From the NCBI RefSeq assembly GCF_004104055.1, contig NZ_QOVJ01000001.1, positions 1-64,000 on the forward strand: a stretch of 64,000 nt of DNA. The letters run 5' to 3'. A program made the position numbers and the translations under genes. The notes under the pieces were generated by a model. It saw only the letters and a program-made list of their open reading frames with translations. It was not told the DNA's origin and made no database searches. Shown one piece after another: positions 6,599 to 14,750 of the stretch; the stretch's first letter is position 1, and each line of letters begins with the position of its first letter. The DNA comes from Leeuwenhoekiella aestuarii. Its GTDB lineage: Bacteria; Bacteroidota; Bacteroidia; Flavobacteriales; Flavobacteriaceae.

Positions 6599-7699
6599 AT
6601 GAAATTAAAACTAATATTCGTCTTTTTTATACTATTTTCAGCTAAAACCTTTGCCTGTTCCTGTGCAATTAAGCCTTACTTTAAAACAAAAGAAGATTTA
6701 GACGAATATAGCTTTATCGCACACATAAAAGTTAATGGAATAAAAAAGGCTGAAAACATTGAAACGGACTCGTATGTTCACCTAATGAATTTCGAAATAT
6801 TAGAATTATATAAAGGAGAGCAAATAAATAACATTATTGTATCTGGCTCTCATCCATTACTTGAAGGTTGGACATCTTGTGATTTAGGAGAAAGAGTAAA
6901 TGATGAATGGATAATTTTCGGGTATTACAATGAGCATTTAAAGAAGTTAACAACTGGGTATTGCACTCGTTCAAAAAGGATAAAAGTATTTAACGGATTT
7001 GAGGATATTAAATATCCCAACCAGTTGACTTTAAAGAAAAAACTACAACAACTATTTGAAATAGAAAAAAATGAACCGAAATATGACGGAAAGAGAATAG
7101 AGTATTACCAAAATGGAAATAAGCAATTGGAAGAAAATTATGAAAATGGGATTTTAAACGGTCCAAGAATGTTGTGGTATCCTAATGAAACTCTCCAAAG
7201 CACACAAAATTATAATAATGGAAAGAAAAATGGAGTTTTTAAATGGTTTTCAACTAAAGGAAATTTAACTAAAACTGAAAAATTTAAGAATGACATTCCA
7301 ATTGATACAACAACGATTTGGAGAGAAATAGATACATCATATTTACATTTAAAAATTTACTCGGATTTAAACGACGTTGATTTAAAACAGTCTAAAAATA
7401 TTTTATCTAAAAGGAAAATTTGGATAGAAAGAATATTTAACAGAAAAGGGCAAATACTTTCAAATATTGTTTACAGACAAAATGGAGAAAAAGAAAATGA
7501 GACAATTTATTATCCTGAACAAGACAGAGAGATAGTTAGATATTTTCATAAAAACGGCACATTAAGTTCAGAAATGTTTAGAGAGAAGGGTATTGAAACT
7601 GGAATCTACAAAGAATGGGATGAAAATGGTGTCTTAATTAAAACTTGGGAATTTGATGAAAAGGGTAAAACCAAAGAAGAAACTGTAAAAAAATATTAA
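6599..7699 (+). CDS. Secreted protein with a TIMP/NTR-like start and YwqK/MORN-like repeats (cassette 7)
   Basis: This 366-residue protein has a signal peptide ending TFA before CSC, so the mature protein would begin with a Cys-x-Cys. That resembles TIMP/NTR-type domains, where this motif starts the fold; further cysteines follow (WTSCDLG, TGYCTRS). Residues about 165-230 hold MORN-like repeats (GKRIEYYQNGNKQLEENY, NGPRMLWYPNETLQ, KKNGVFKWFSTKGN), and more repeats lie near the end (GIYKEWDENGVLIK). Such repeats occur in YwqK-family proteins, some of which are paired with toxins. ATG 6599 begins the signal peptide; ATG 6584 is possible. Single gene in its cassette. Confidence 0.75.
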   Translation: MKLKLIFVFFILFSAKTFACSCAIKPYFKTKEDLDEYSFIAHIKVNGIKKAENIETDSYVHLMNFEILELYKGEQINNIIVSGSHPLLEGWTSCDLGERVNDEWIIFGYYNEHLKKLTTGYCTRSKRIKVFNGFEDIKYPNQLTLKKKLQQLFEIEKNEPKYDGKRIEYYQNGNKQLEENYENGILNGPRMLWYPNETLQSTQNYNNGKKNGVFKWFSTKGNLTKTEKFKNDIPIDTTTIWREIDTSYLHLKIYSDLNDVDLKQSKNILSKRKIWIERIFNRKGQILSNIVYRQNGEKENETIYYPEQDREIVRYFHKNGTLSSEMFREKGIETGIYKEWDENGVLIKTWEFDEKGKTKEETVKKY

Positions 7700-7708
7700 A
7701 AGTACTGG

Positions 7709-7841
7709 TGCCAACATCGGTTCATCACAAATTACGAGTATTGTGGAGAAAGTGTAATTTTAGAAACCAGGAAAGAAAATGGTTTAGCCGACAAGTCCGC
7801 GTCCCTACTCCCGCAAATTTCTGTAGACAAGACAGTTGCAG
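7709..7841 (+). repeat. attC-like site 8
   Basis: This site runs from TGCCAAC (7709-7715) to GTTGCAG (7835-7841), 133 bp. TGGTGCCAAC at its start is the exact reverse complement of GTTGGCACCA, which opens this cassette at 6574, a ten-base match. The right arm (GACAAGACAGTT) differs from the other sites. It is the last clear site of the array. Confidence 0.75.
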
Positions 7842-7852
7842 CTATTTTTAAA

Positions 7853-8196
7853 ATGACTCTAAACGAATTAAAAACAAATATAAAGTGGTGGGAATCCAAA
7901 AGGTGGATATATAATGTTCTAGTCGGACTATCTGGTATATTGACCATATTTAATGTTGTAGCGGAAAGCCCCTATAACTGGACATTTGACGACACCATTG
8001 GCGTTATCATTTGGGGAATTGGAGCTAATATTTTTATTCTTTGGGAACCTTAGTTGAACTGTTTGATTGGTACTATTTGAAAAACAGACTTGGAATAAAA
8101 AGATTTAGATTATTCTTTTTTATTTCGGGCATATTTTTGAGCTGTCTCTATACTTTTTGGTGTGTTATGGCATATTTTTTATGGTCAGTATGGTAA
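7853..8196 (+). pseudogene. Frameshifted small membrane protein (cassette 8)
   Basis: The first frame (ATG 7853) encodes 66 residues with a membrane segment (LVGLSGILTIFNVV) and ends abruptly at 8053 after GANIFILWEP. Adding one T in the T-run near 8030 restores a continuous protein of about 114 residues that proceeds YSLGTLVELFDWYYLKNRLG to a second membrane segment (FFFISGIFLSCLYTF) and ends at TAA 8194-8196. A one-base slip in a homopolymer therefore explains the break, whether a real mutation or a sequencing error. No matching right-hand site follows. CGCAAC near 8216 shares only the last part of the expected complement. Confidence 0.7.
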
Positions 8197-8597
8197 TCAA
8201 ACGAGATACAAAACCCGCAACCATTCCACAAACCTCTAATTCTTAAAAAATATCACTGATTCAAACCTACCGAAGCCTCGGGATTATTCCAGCCTTTATT
8301 TTTTATGTAACTTTGTGTCTTGAGAGTCTGAAAAGATACTAGAAGGCAATACGAAAAACTGCTATCCCTATTATAGAAGCCTGAGTCTGTAAACCAAAAA
8401 CGGCCTTACGTATTTCCAAAAAAGGAAAAACCCTCTTTACTTTCAACCTGTAACACGCTTTTAAAATAATCTGACAATACGAGTTCGCGCGGTTCGCGAT
8501 CTGGAGCAAATTCCCTGATGCTTTAAAAAAAGTTTTAGGACTCCGGATCTTTCATACCCGCAAGGCATACGTATTAGAAAAGACCGAGTAACCGCCT
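8197..8597. other. Intergenic region at the right border of the cassette array
   Basis: No gene is supported here. A TAACTTTG at about 8310 fits the -7 element of Bacteroidota promoters and could serve the sensor kinase downstream, but the leader would be long. No attC-like palindrome is evident, so the exact end of the array is undefined. Confidence 0.4.
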
Positions 8598-9815
8598 ATG
8601 CCTACCGTATTACCACAATCCCTTCAGAAAGATATTCACACCATCACGCAGATTAGCGCCGTGCCGTCTATCTTAAATATCATTTGCCAGACCACCGGAA
8701 TGCGTTTTGCCGCAGTCGCTCGCGTTACCGATGAGCGGTGGATTACCTGCATGTCTAAAGACGAAATTGAATTCGGGCTTCAAACCGGCGATGATTTGGT
8801 CCTCGAAACCACCATTTGCAACGAAATCAGGCAACATGCGCTTCCCGTTATTATTGAAGAGGTAACTAAAAATGCGACATTTTGTGAACATCCTACCCCG
8901 GCTCAATACGGCTTTCAGAGTTATATTTCCTTTCCCATCTTTCGGAAAAACGGCGAATTCTTTGGTACCCTTTGCGCCATAGACCCCAAACCCGCCAAAC
9001 TGGATACTAAAGAGGTACGCGATTTATTTGAACTCTACACCCAGCTGATTTCTTTTCATATTGATGCCCTTGAAGAGTTAAACCAGTCCAATCAAAATCT
9101 GCAAAAAGAGAGAACGATTGGTGAGTTACGCGAAACCTTTATCGCTGTTTTGGGCCACGATTTAAGAAATCCTGTTGGTACCACCCGTATGTGTGCAGAC
9201 ATCCTGCTCAAAATGGATCTTCCTGAACTTGCCAACCGCCAGGCCAGTACTATAAAAGCAACGTCCTACCGTATGCAGGGACTTATTGACAACCTGCTTG
9301 ATTTTGCCAAAGGGCATCTGGGTGACGGCATCAGGCTCGAACTTTCAAACAATAAGCAGGCGCTCAAAAAATTGATCCTGCAGGTTTGTAAAGAAATTGC
9401 AACTGTAGAACAGGAGCACGAGATCACGACCCAAATTCAGTTAAAAGAAGAGTTTGAATGCGACATCAACCGGGTGGGTCAGCTACTGTCTAACCTGTTA
9501 AGCAATGCCGTCAAACACGGCGACCCAAACAAACCCATACGCATGGCTGCCCTTGCAGAAGACGGTTGGTTTACCTTAACGGTTTCGAACTTTGGCCCTC
9601 AAATTCCGCCTGCTAAAAAAGCAGAGTTGTTTAAACCCTTTTTTACGACCAATGCCACCAACAACAAGTCGGGATTAGGCCTGGGACTCTACATCTGCTC
9701 TGAAATCGCCAGGGCCCATAACGGAACCATGCAAGTTGAATCAACAACGGAACAGACCAAGTTTACATTCAGTATGCCCATCAAAGCGCAGAAAAAAAAT
9801 CAGCCAGCAGACTAA
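8598..9815 (+). CDS. GAF-domain sensor histidine kinase
   Basis: This 405-residue soluble kinase has an N-terminal GAF sensor (about 20-160; SYISFPIFRKNGEFFGTLCA is the typical GAF core). A HisKA dimerisation helix follows with the phosphorylated His at 187 (LGHDLRNPVG), then a HATPase domain with N-box NRVGQLLSNLLSNAVKHG and glycine box SGLGLGLYI. There is no membrane segment or receiver domain, so it senses a cytoplasmic signal and must signal to a separate regulator. None is adjacent. GAF domains of this sort bind small ligands or tetrapyrroles, but the ligand is unknown. Base use is more GC-rich than in the cassette array to its left. Confidence 0.9.
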   Translation: MPTVLPQSLQKDIHTITQISAVPSILNIICQTTGMRFAAVARVTDERWITCMSKDEIEFGLQTGDDLVLETTICNEIRQHALPVIIEEVTKNATFCEHPTPAQYGFQSYISFPIFRKNGEFFGTLCAIDPKPAKLDTKEVRDLFELYTQLISFHIDALEELNQSNQNLQKERTIGELRETFIAVLGHDLRNPVGTTRMCADILLKMDLPELANRQASTIKATSYRMQGLIDNLLDFAKGHLGDGIRLELSNNKQALKKLILQVCKEIATVEQEHEITTQIQLKEEFECDINRVGQLLSNLLSNAVKHGDPNKPIRMAALAEDGWFTLTVSNFGPQIPPAKKAELFKPFFTTNATNNKSGLGLGLYICSEIARAHNGTMQVESTTEQTKFTFSMPIKAQKKNQPAD

Positions 9816-9889
9816 TTAGATTTTAAATTCCGGAAAGATTACCCGTATCTTTAATCGGAATACCTGTACCCACCAAAACCAGAATCGGT

Positions 9890-10636
9890 ATGAAAGATGA
9901 TAAACTCGCGGTCTTAATAGACGCAGATAATGTGCCTTATGCTAACATCAGGGAGATGCTGGTTGAGATTGCCAAATACGGCAACCCCACGATCAAACGA
10001 ATTTATGCCGATTGGACCAAACCCAGCCTTTCGGGTTGGAAGAACGTCTTGCTTGAAAACGCCATCACGCCTATACAACAATACAGTTACACGCAGGGAA
10101 AAAACTCAAGCGACAGCGCCCTGATCATCGATGCGATGGATCTGCTGTATGCCAAAAAAGTAAGCGGCTTTTGCATCGTGTCCAGTGACAGCGACTTTAC
10201 CAGGCTGGCCACACGCCTGCGGGAAGCCGGTATGTTTGTGATGGGTTTTGGTGAAAAGAAAACCCCTAAGCCCTTTATTACTGCCTGTGATAAGTTTATT
10301 TATATTGAAATTTTAAAAAAGCAAGCCCCCGCTCCTCAAAGCAGCAGTACCAAAAGCAAGCAAAAAACCAAAGCAGAGAGTTCAAGCGTCAATAAAATTG
10401 ATAAAGAACTCACCACCCTGATACGGGAAAGCATCGATGAGATTTCAGATGAAAACGGCTGGGCATTTCTGGGTACTTTGGGCAGCTACATCATCAAGAA
10501 AAAAACAGACTTCGACCCCCGAAATTATGGGTTCCCCAAACTCTTTCCGTTGATTAAACACCTCAACACCTTTGAGATTTCCGAAAAAGAAACCGGGGAT
10601 AACAACATCAGGCATATTTATGTCAAGAATAAGTAA
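9890..10636 (+). CDS. NYN-domain nuclease-like protein with C-terminal OST-HTH/LOTUS domain
   Basis: The N-terminal half of this 248-residue protein is a PIN-like NYN fold with the expected acidic residues: LIDADNVP near residue 12, DSALIIDAMDLLY around 85 and SSDSDFTRL around 100. A Ser/Lys-rich linker follows, then an OST-HTH/LOTUS-type domain (about 178-245; DENGWAFLGTLGSYI, NYGFPKLFPLIKHL). The combination is typical of LabA-like proteins, which are thought to act on RNA. The substrate is unknown. It follows the kinase by 74 bases on the same strand. Confidence 0.88.
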   Translation: MKDDKLAVLIDADNVPYANIREMLVEIAKYGNPTIKRIYADWTKPSLSGWKNVLLENAITPIQQYSYTQGKNSSDSALIIDAMDLLYAKKVSGFCIVSSDSDFTRLATRLREAGMFVMGFGEKKTPKPFITACDKFIYIEILKKQAPAPQSSSTKSKQKTKAESSSVNKIDKELTTLIRESIDEISDENGWAFLGTLGSYIIKKKTDFDPRNYGFPKLFPLIKHLNTFEISEKETGDNNIRHIYVKNK

Positions 10637-11436
10637 GCGCTAACGCACCAAATCAACGTAGCAGATTCACGAGTTCCAAAATCCAATAAACCATTAGAAC
10701 TAAAGCATAAAACACCTTGGTCAAGACCCTAATAGTTCTCAATTTGGTGAGTTTAATAAAAATCGGGGATCTTTCCAAAATGCTGCATTCAATTGCAGGC
10801 CATTGCATACAATTGCACGGTTTAGCACGGTTTCGCATACGCTCGCATAGTTGAAGGCAAATAACAGCCACTTTGTTCGGGCTTTGTTCGAGGATGCTTC
10901 GGGAATCGTTCGGAAAAACATAGGTTTTCCCGAACAAAACCCGAACAATACTGCTACCTAATAGCTCTACTACCGAATTTAAAAGATTAAAACTCGATTG
11001 AAAACGGCTCTGTTTTTGGGTCAAAACCGGGGCTCAGGCAAGGCAACTCCCAGGCATCCCCTGGGCAAAGCCTAGGATACAGTATGAAGAGTGTATGAAA
11101 ACAGCTTTTGAAAAGCATAAAATTCACATTTCCTTAACATTTCTCAGGCTTTTATAAAGTAGCTGAAACTTTACAAAACAGACAGCCCCTATAGGCAGTT
11201 TAAACCAACAGCTAAGAGGATGATTCCATAATTTAAGATTCCTAAGCCATACGCTCAGGCCCAGACCATTTAGCCTGAACAGGCTTAAAAAAACACCTAT
11301 GAAAATCAAGCAGAAGCACACAGCTTTTAAGGGAAATTTTAAAGGGGTATGATGCAGGTTAGTTTTAAGATGTTACAAGGCAAGCCTTTTAAACAAGCTT
11401 ATGCCGACTAGGCACGAGCCGGACAAACAAAAATTT
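10637..11436. other. 800-base intergenic region with short repeats and no convincing gene
   Basis: Open frames on the minus strand here lack protein-like composition and were rejected. The stretch 10780-10960 contains short reiterated words (CAATTGCA twice, CACGGTTT twice, CCCGAACAAAACCCGAACAA). These may be degenerate repeats or structured RNA. A run around 11040-11075 holds the near-palindromic words CCCAGGCATCCCCTGGG and AAGCCTAGG. Confidence 0.4.
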
Positions 11437-11471
11437 AAAGCGACAGTTTATTAGAAACTGTCGCTTTTTTT
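11437..11471 (-). terminator. Strong rho-independent terminator
   Basis: A 13-bp perfect stem (AAAGCGACAGTTT with AAACTGTCGCTTT, five-base loop) is flanked by T-runs on both strands. It lies 14 bases beyond the stop of the minus-strand TapB-like gene, so that is its likely client. It could also stop transcription from the left. Confidence 0.85.
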
Positions 11472-11484
11472 AATGATCCTTGCC

Positions 11485-12189
11485 TTAATTACTAAACGCC
11501 GTAAGCATTTGGTACTCGTCTAGTTTTCCCGAAGATTTATAATCTTCCTGTTTTACCATCCCTACGCCTTCTGCGATCCATATTTTGGTAGTGGTGTTTT
11601 TAGCAAAAAGCATCTTAGTATCCACATTTTGAGTGATCACCAAACACTCAAACGTACCTGCAGGGGTGGTTACCGATTCCCGGCCGATCACTTTGCGATC
11701 TGTAGTATAAATATGGAAATTCATGTTTATAGCCCCGCTTTTTACTGCGATATCCGTTTTAATATCCGGCAGCCCCTGCCCTACTTCTAAATTGTTGGGC
11801 AGTTCAAAATCGGTTCCTGTGATTGCTACAGAAGCGTCTTTACCGTCTAACTGTTCCTGCATGGTTTCTTGAAGCATCTCATTAAGATCCATTGTGATCT
11901 TTCCTCCGCTACACAAAATATGAAAATTAGCATCTACAGTGGTTTTGTCTTTTTTAAGATTGGTAACCGTCGTATGCACCGTGGCTTTCAAAGGTATCCC
12001 GTCAGTCACCGCTACAATTTCATTCTTGGTAAGCGTTAAGGCATTGTCTTTTTTATCATAAGTAGTGACCTCATAGCGCACCCCTTTGTTTATAGGGTAA
12101 TAGCTGCTGCAGCTTTCCTGTGCCATCCCTGTTGCGGTAACAAGAAGCACGAAGAGCAACGTAAGTTGTTTAAATAGTCTTGTTTTCAT
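11485..12189 (-). CDS. Secreted TapB-family (DUF3108-like) protein
   Basis: This 234-residue protein has an N-terminal signal peptide (about residues 1-23, ending TGMAQ). The mature part begins CSSYYPINKGVRYEVTTYDKKD and contains the repeated beta-strand pattern with GRESVTTPAGTFECLVI and KIWIAEGVGMVK, typical of DUF3108/TapB-like lipocalin-shaped proteins. It is probably periplasmic or outer-membrane associated. Its function is not established. It is monocistronic, with its own terminator. Confidence 0.8.
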   Translation of the reverse strand: MKTRLFKQLTLLFVLLVTATGMAQESCSSYYPINKGVRYEVTTYDKKDNALTLTKNEIVAVTDGIPLKATVHTTVTNLKKDKTTVDANFHILCSGGKITMDLNEMLQETMQEQLDGKDASVAITGTDFELPNNLEVGQGLPDIKTDIAVKSGAINMNFHIYTTDRKVIGRESVTTPAGTFECLVITQNVDTKMLFAKNTTTKIWIAEGVGMVKQEDYKSSGKLDEYQMLTAFSN

Positions 12190-12385
12190 AATCTAGCGTT
12201 TGATTCTATACATTTAACGTTCAATGTATTAAAAGTAAATGCATTCTTCTTAAAACTAAAATTTGATATCAAAAAAAGTATACGTCTCAAAGGATTCTTA
12301 GAACTCCTACACCCGTGCGTTATTATTGGGTATTTTTGTTGGTGCCCTAGCACAGGTACTTGATTCATCTAAAACAGAAGCCCAG

Positions 12386-13249
12386 GTGTTTACAATTGAA
12401 ACGCATACCGCCCTTCCGCAAGAAAACCCCATACGCCTGCAAGAATACGGCGTGGGTATTTTTAAGAGCTTAGCGACCAAGTCGGCTTTAAAAAAAGTAC
12501 TCAAAAAAAAGCAAATTACCGTTGATGGATCTTTAGCCTCCACAGCAACCTGGATAACAGGCGGAGAACGTATCGTTTTAACACGTCCTGAGGCTGAGAC
12601 TCAACAAAAGAAACTCGTATTTCCAGTACAGGTTTTATACGAAGATGACTATTTAGCGGTGATTCACAAGCCTGCCGGGATTTTAGTAAGCGGTAATCGT
12701 TTTAAAACCATCGCCAACGCCTTACTACAAAATTTAGAATACAGTCCGTTGAAAGATAAATGTAAACCCCAGCCGGTGCACCGCCTGGATTTTGCAACTA
12801 CAGGCGCACTACTCGTGGGAAAAACCCGAAGCAGCATCCGGTTACTCAACAAACGCTTTGAAAATAAAGAGGTGACCAAAACTTATTATGCCGTAACTAT
12901 AGGCAACATGCCTGCAAACGGAGCAATTAACCAACCCATAGATGACAAACCGGCAACATCGCTATTTCAGGTTTGTGATACCGTCGCATCGCCACGTTTT
13001 GACCAACTCAATCTTGTGGAATTAAAACCCCTAACCGGACGCAGGCACCAACTGCGCAAACATCTTTCAGGTATGGGCAACCCCATATTAGGCGATCGGG
13101 ATTACACGTCTGAAGCCTTGTTATTAAAAGGAAAAGGCATGTACCTGCACGCGTATTCGCTCAAATTTCAGCATCCGTTTACAAATCAGGATCTGCTTAT
13201 AACAGATGAATTACCAGAAGGGTTTACAAAGTTGTTTAAGGACCACTAA
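12386..13249 (+). CDS. RluA-family pseudouridine synthase
   Basis: This enzyme of about 287 residues isomerises uridine to pseudouridine in structured RNA. An N-terminal S4-like RNA-binding part (KSALKKVLKKKQITVDG) precedes the catalytic domain, with HRLDFATTG holding the catalytic Asp and LTGRRHQLRKHLSGMGNPILGD typical of RluA enzymes. The frame has no ATG. GTG 12386 (MFTIETHTALPQ) fits the usual start of this family, and TTG 12326 would add 20 residues. The target position in rRNA or tRNA cannot be told from sequence alone. Confidence 0.88.
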   Translation: MFTIETHTALPQENPIRLQEYGVGIFKSLATKSALKKVLKKKQITVDGSLASTATWITGGERIVLTRPEAETQQKKLVFPVQVLYEDDYLAVIHKPAGILVSGNRFKTIANALLQNLEYSPLKDKCKPQPVHRLDFATTGALLVGKTRSSIRLLNKRFENKEVTKTYYAVTIGNMPANGAINQPIDDKPATSLFQVCDTVASPRFDQLNLVELKPLTGRRHQLRKHLSGMGNPILGDRDYTSEALLLKGKGMYLHAYSLKFQHPFTNQDLLITDELPEGFTKLFKDH

Positions 13250-13325
13250 CCGCTATTTTAAATTTAGAAGCTTGTCCCATAAACTTTCTTCGTAAATTTC
13301 AGAAAAACAATCTTATTCAAGTCGC

Positions 13326-13814
13326 ATGATGCATCTCATTGTAGGCAATACCGGTTCCGGGAAAACCACTTATGCAAACCAGCTTAAAAGCAATACCAAC
13401 GGCATTCTTTTTTCTATAGATACGTGGAACAACACGCTTTTTATTCCCGATAAAAAGCCCAAACACAGCCTACACTGGTTTCTGGAACGTATTGAACGAT
13501 CGGAAACTTTAATACTTGATCTTATACACCAGCTGGAGCAGGCCCATGTGGATAGTATTCTTGATCTGGGTTTTTCAAAAATTGCACACCGCCAGAAATT
13601 CAGGGATTTTGCTCAAAAAAACCAGTACAAGTATTCTATGCATTTTTTAGACGTCCCAAAAGCTATTCGTTACAAAAGGGTGATGCAACGCAATACCGAG
13701 CAGGGCGCTACCTTTGAATTTAAGGTGAGTGAAACAGATTTTGATTTTATGGAGAGCTGGTTTGAAAGACCCACGCAAGGCGAACTCGAGAATACGCGGA
13801 TTATCACGAATTAG
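13326..13814 (+). CDS. P-loop NTPase, AAA_33/zeta-toxin-like kinase
   Basis: This 162-residue protein opens with a Walker A loop GNTGSGKTT (residues 7-15). SIDTWNN follows at about 33, and a lid-like region RYKRVMQRN lies near residue 120, typical of AAA_33 small kinases. Substrates in this fold range from nucleotides to sugars and tRNA ends, so no function is assigned. The start may be ATG 13326 or 13329. Confidence 0.82.
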   Translation: MMHLIVGNTGSGKTTYANQLKSNTNGILFSIDTWNNTLFIPDKKPKHSLHWFLERIERSETLILDLIHQLEQAHVDSILDLGFSKIAHRQKFRDFAQKNQYKYSMHFLDVPKAIRYKRVMQRNTEQGATFEFKVSETDFDFMESWFERPTQGELENTRIITN

Positions 13815-13984
13815 AAGTGGATTAAAATCTGGAGCCTGTAACCCCATATTCCGGATATCCATTTATTTCCCAATTGCGGCAAGAGCTTTCTTTTCCTTTA
13901 CTATTCAAAAGTATATTCTCAGTATGTACTAAGCTAAAATCCAAGCTTTGTTCTACTTAATTTACAATGTAGTTAGCATCGTAG

Positions 13985-14383
13985 CATAATGCGGATTTAG
14001 CTATTGCAAACGCTTGTTTTAGAGAGGGAGTATTCTTGGATAAATCTGTAAATATTGGACCAAGTTCTGAGGTTAAAAGCAGCATAATTTGTGCGAAAAC
14101 AGCAATTACACATTTAAACTATATCGGGAATAGTACTAATAGTACTATTGGACAAAAAGTTAATTTCAAAGGAGGTTCAATAGCAGCAAACCATTACAAT
14201 GAAAGAGCGGACAAAAGGATTTTAGTAAAATGCAAAAATACTGTAATCGACACCGGAGTCGAAAAATTCGGAGCGTTGGTCGGAGACAATTCGAGAATAG
14301 GTGCGAATGCAGTTTTGTCCCTAGGAACAATTTTTGAAAAAAAGTCGATTGTGAAAAGATTAGAATTAATTGAGCAACTATAA
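13985..14383 (+). pseudogene. 5'-truncated hexapeptide (left-handed beta-helix) transferase
   Basis: The frame is open from 13985 and protein-like from FREGVFLDKSVNIGPSSEV onward. It carries hexapeptide-repeat turns (VNIGPSSEVKSSIICAKTAI, VGDNSRIGANAVLSLGTIF) and ends KRLELIEQL, the normal C-terminus of LpxA/GlmU-like nucleotide-sugar acyltransferase relatives. Full relatives are around 200 residues or more. Here roughly the first 80-100 are missing and a TAG (13982-13984) precedes the open part. TTG 14036 could still give a 115-residue product. Most likely this is a decayed gene. Confidence 0.65.
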
Positions 14384-14750
14384 CGGAAAAAAAACGGGCT
14401 TAAAACAATACTAATCGTTGCACACCCTCATAACTTTTAAAAAAAGGCATTCGTTTAAACCGTTCCGAAATCTATCGGGATGAGCGGCTTTTTAGTTTTA
14501 TACCGGTGATAGAGGCTGGACGTAAGATGCTTGATTGAGCTAGCTGTTGTTCTATGAACGTTTTTAGCTCAAAATACAAACGCAGTATTTCATTTCCGCT
14601 GCAGCATCCATTCTTCTAAAAAATTTAAAAACCTAAAGTGCAGATTATAAGACGTTCAGTCTAACCGACTCTTTTGATCTTACATTAGGTCCAAATAGTG
14701 GCACGGTTTTTTCAAAAGCTTTTCAAATCAAAAAACGAAAAATCTACTCT
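14384..14750. other. Intergenic region with no recognised feature
   Basis: No coding, RNA or repeat signal was found here. The last 60 bases are A/T-rich and may hold the promoter of the downstream lipoprotein gene, but no clear -7 element was seen. Confidence 0.35.

Noticed and set aside
10653-11024. Minus-strand open frame of 123 codons
   Set aside because: Composition is unlike neighbouring genes, no family is recognised, and it overlaps a repeat-rich noncoding stretch.
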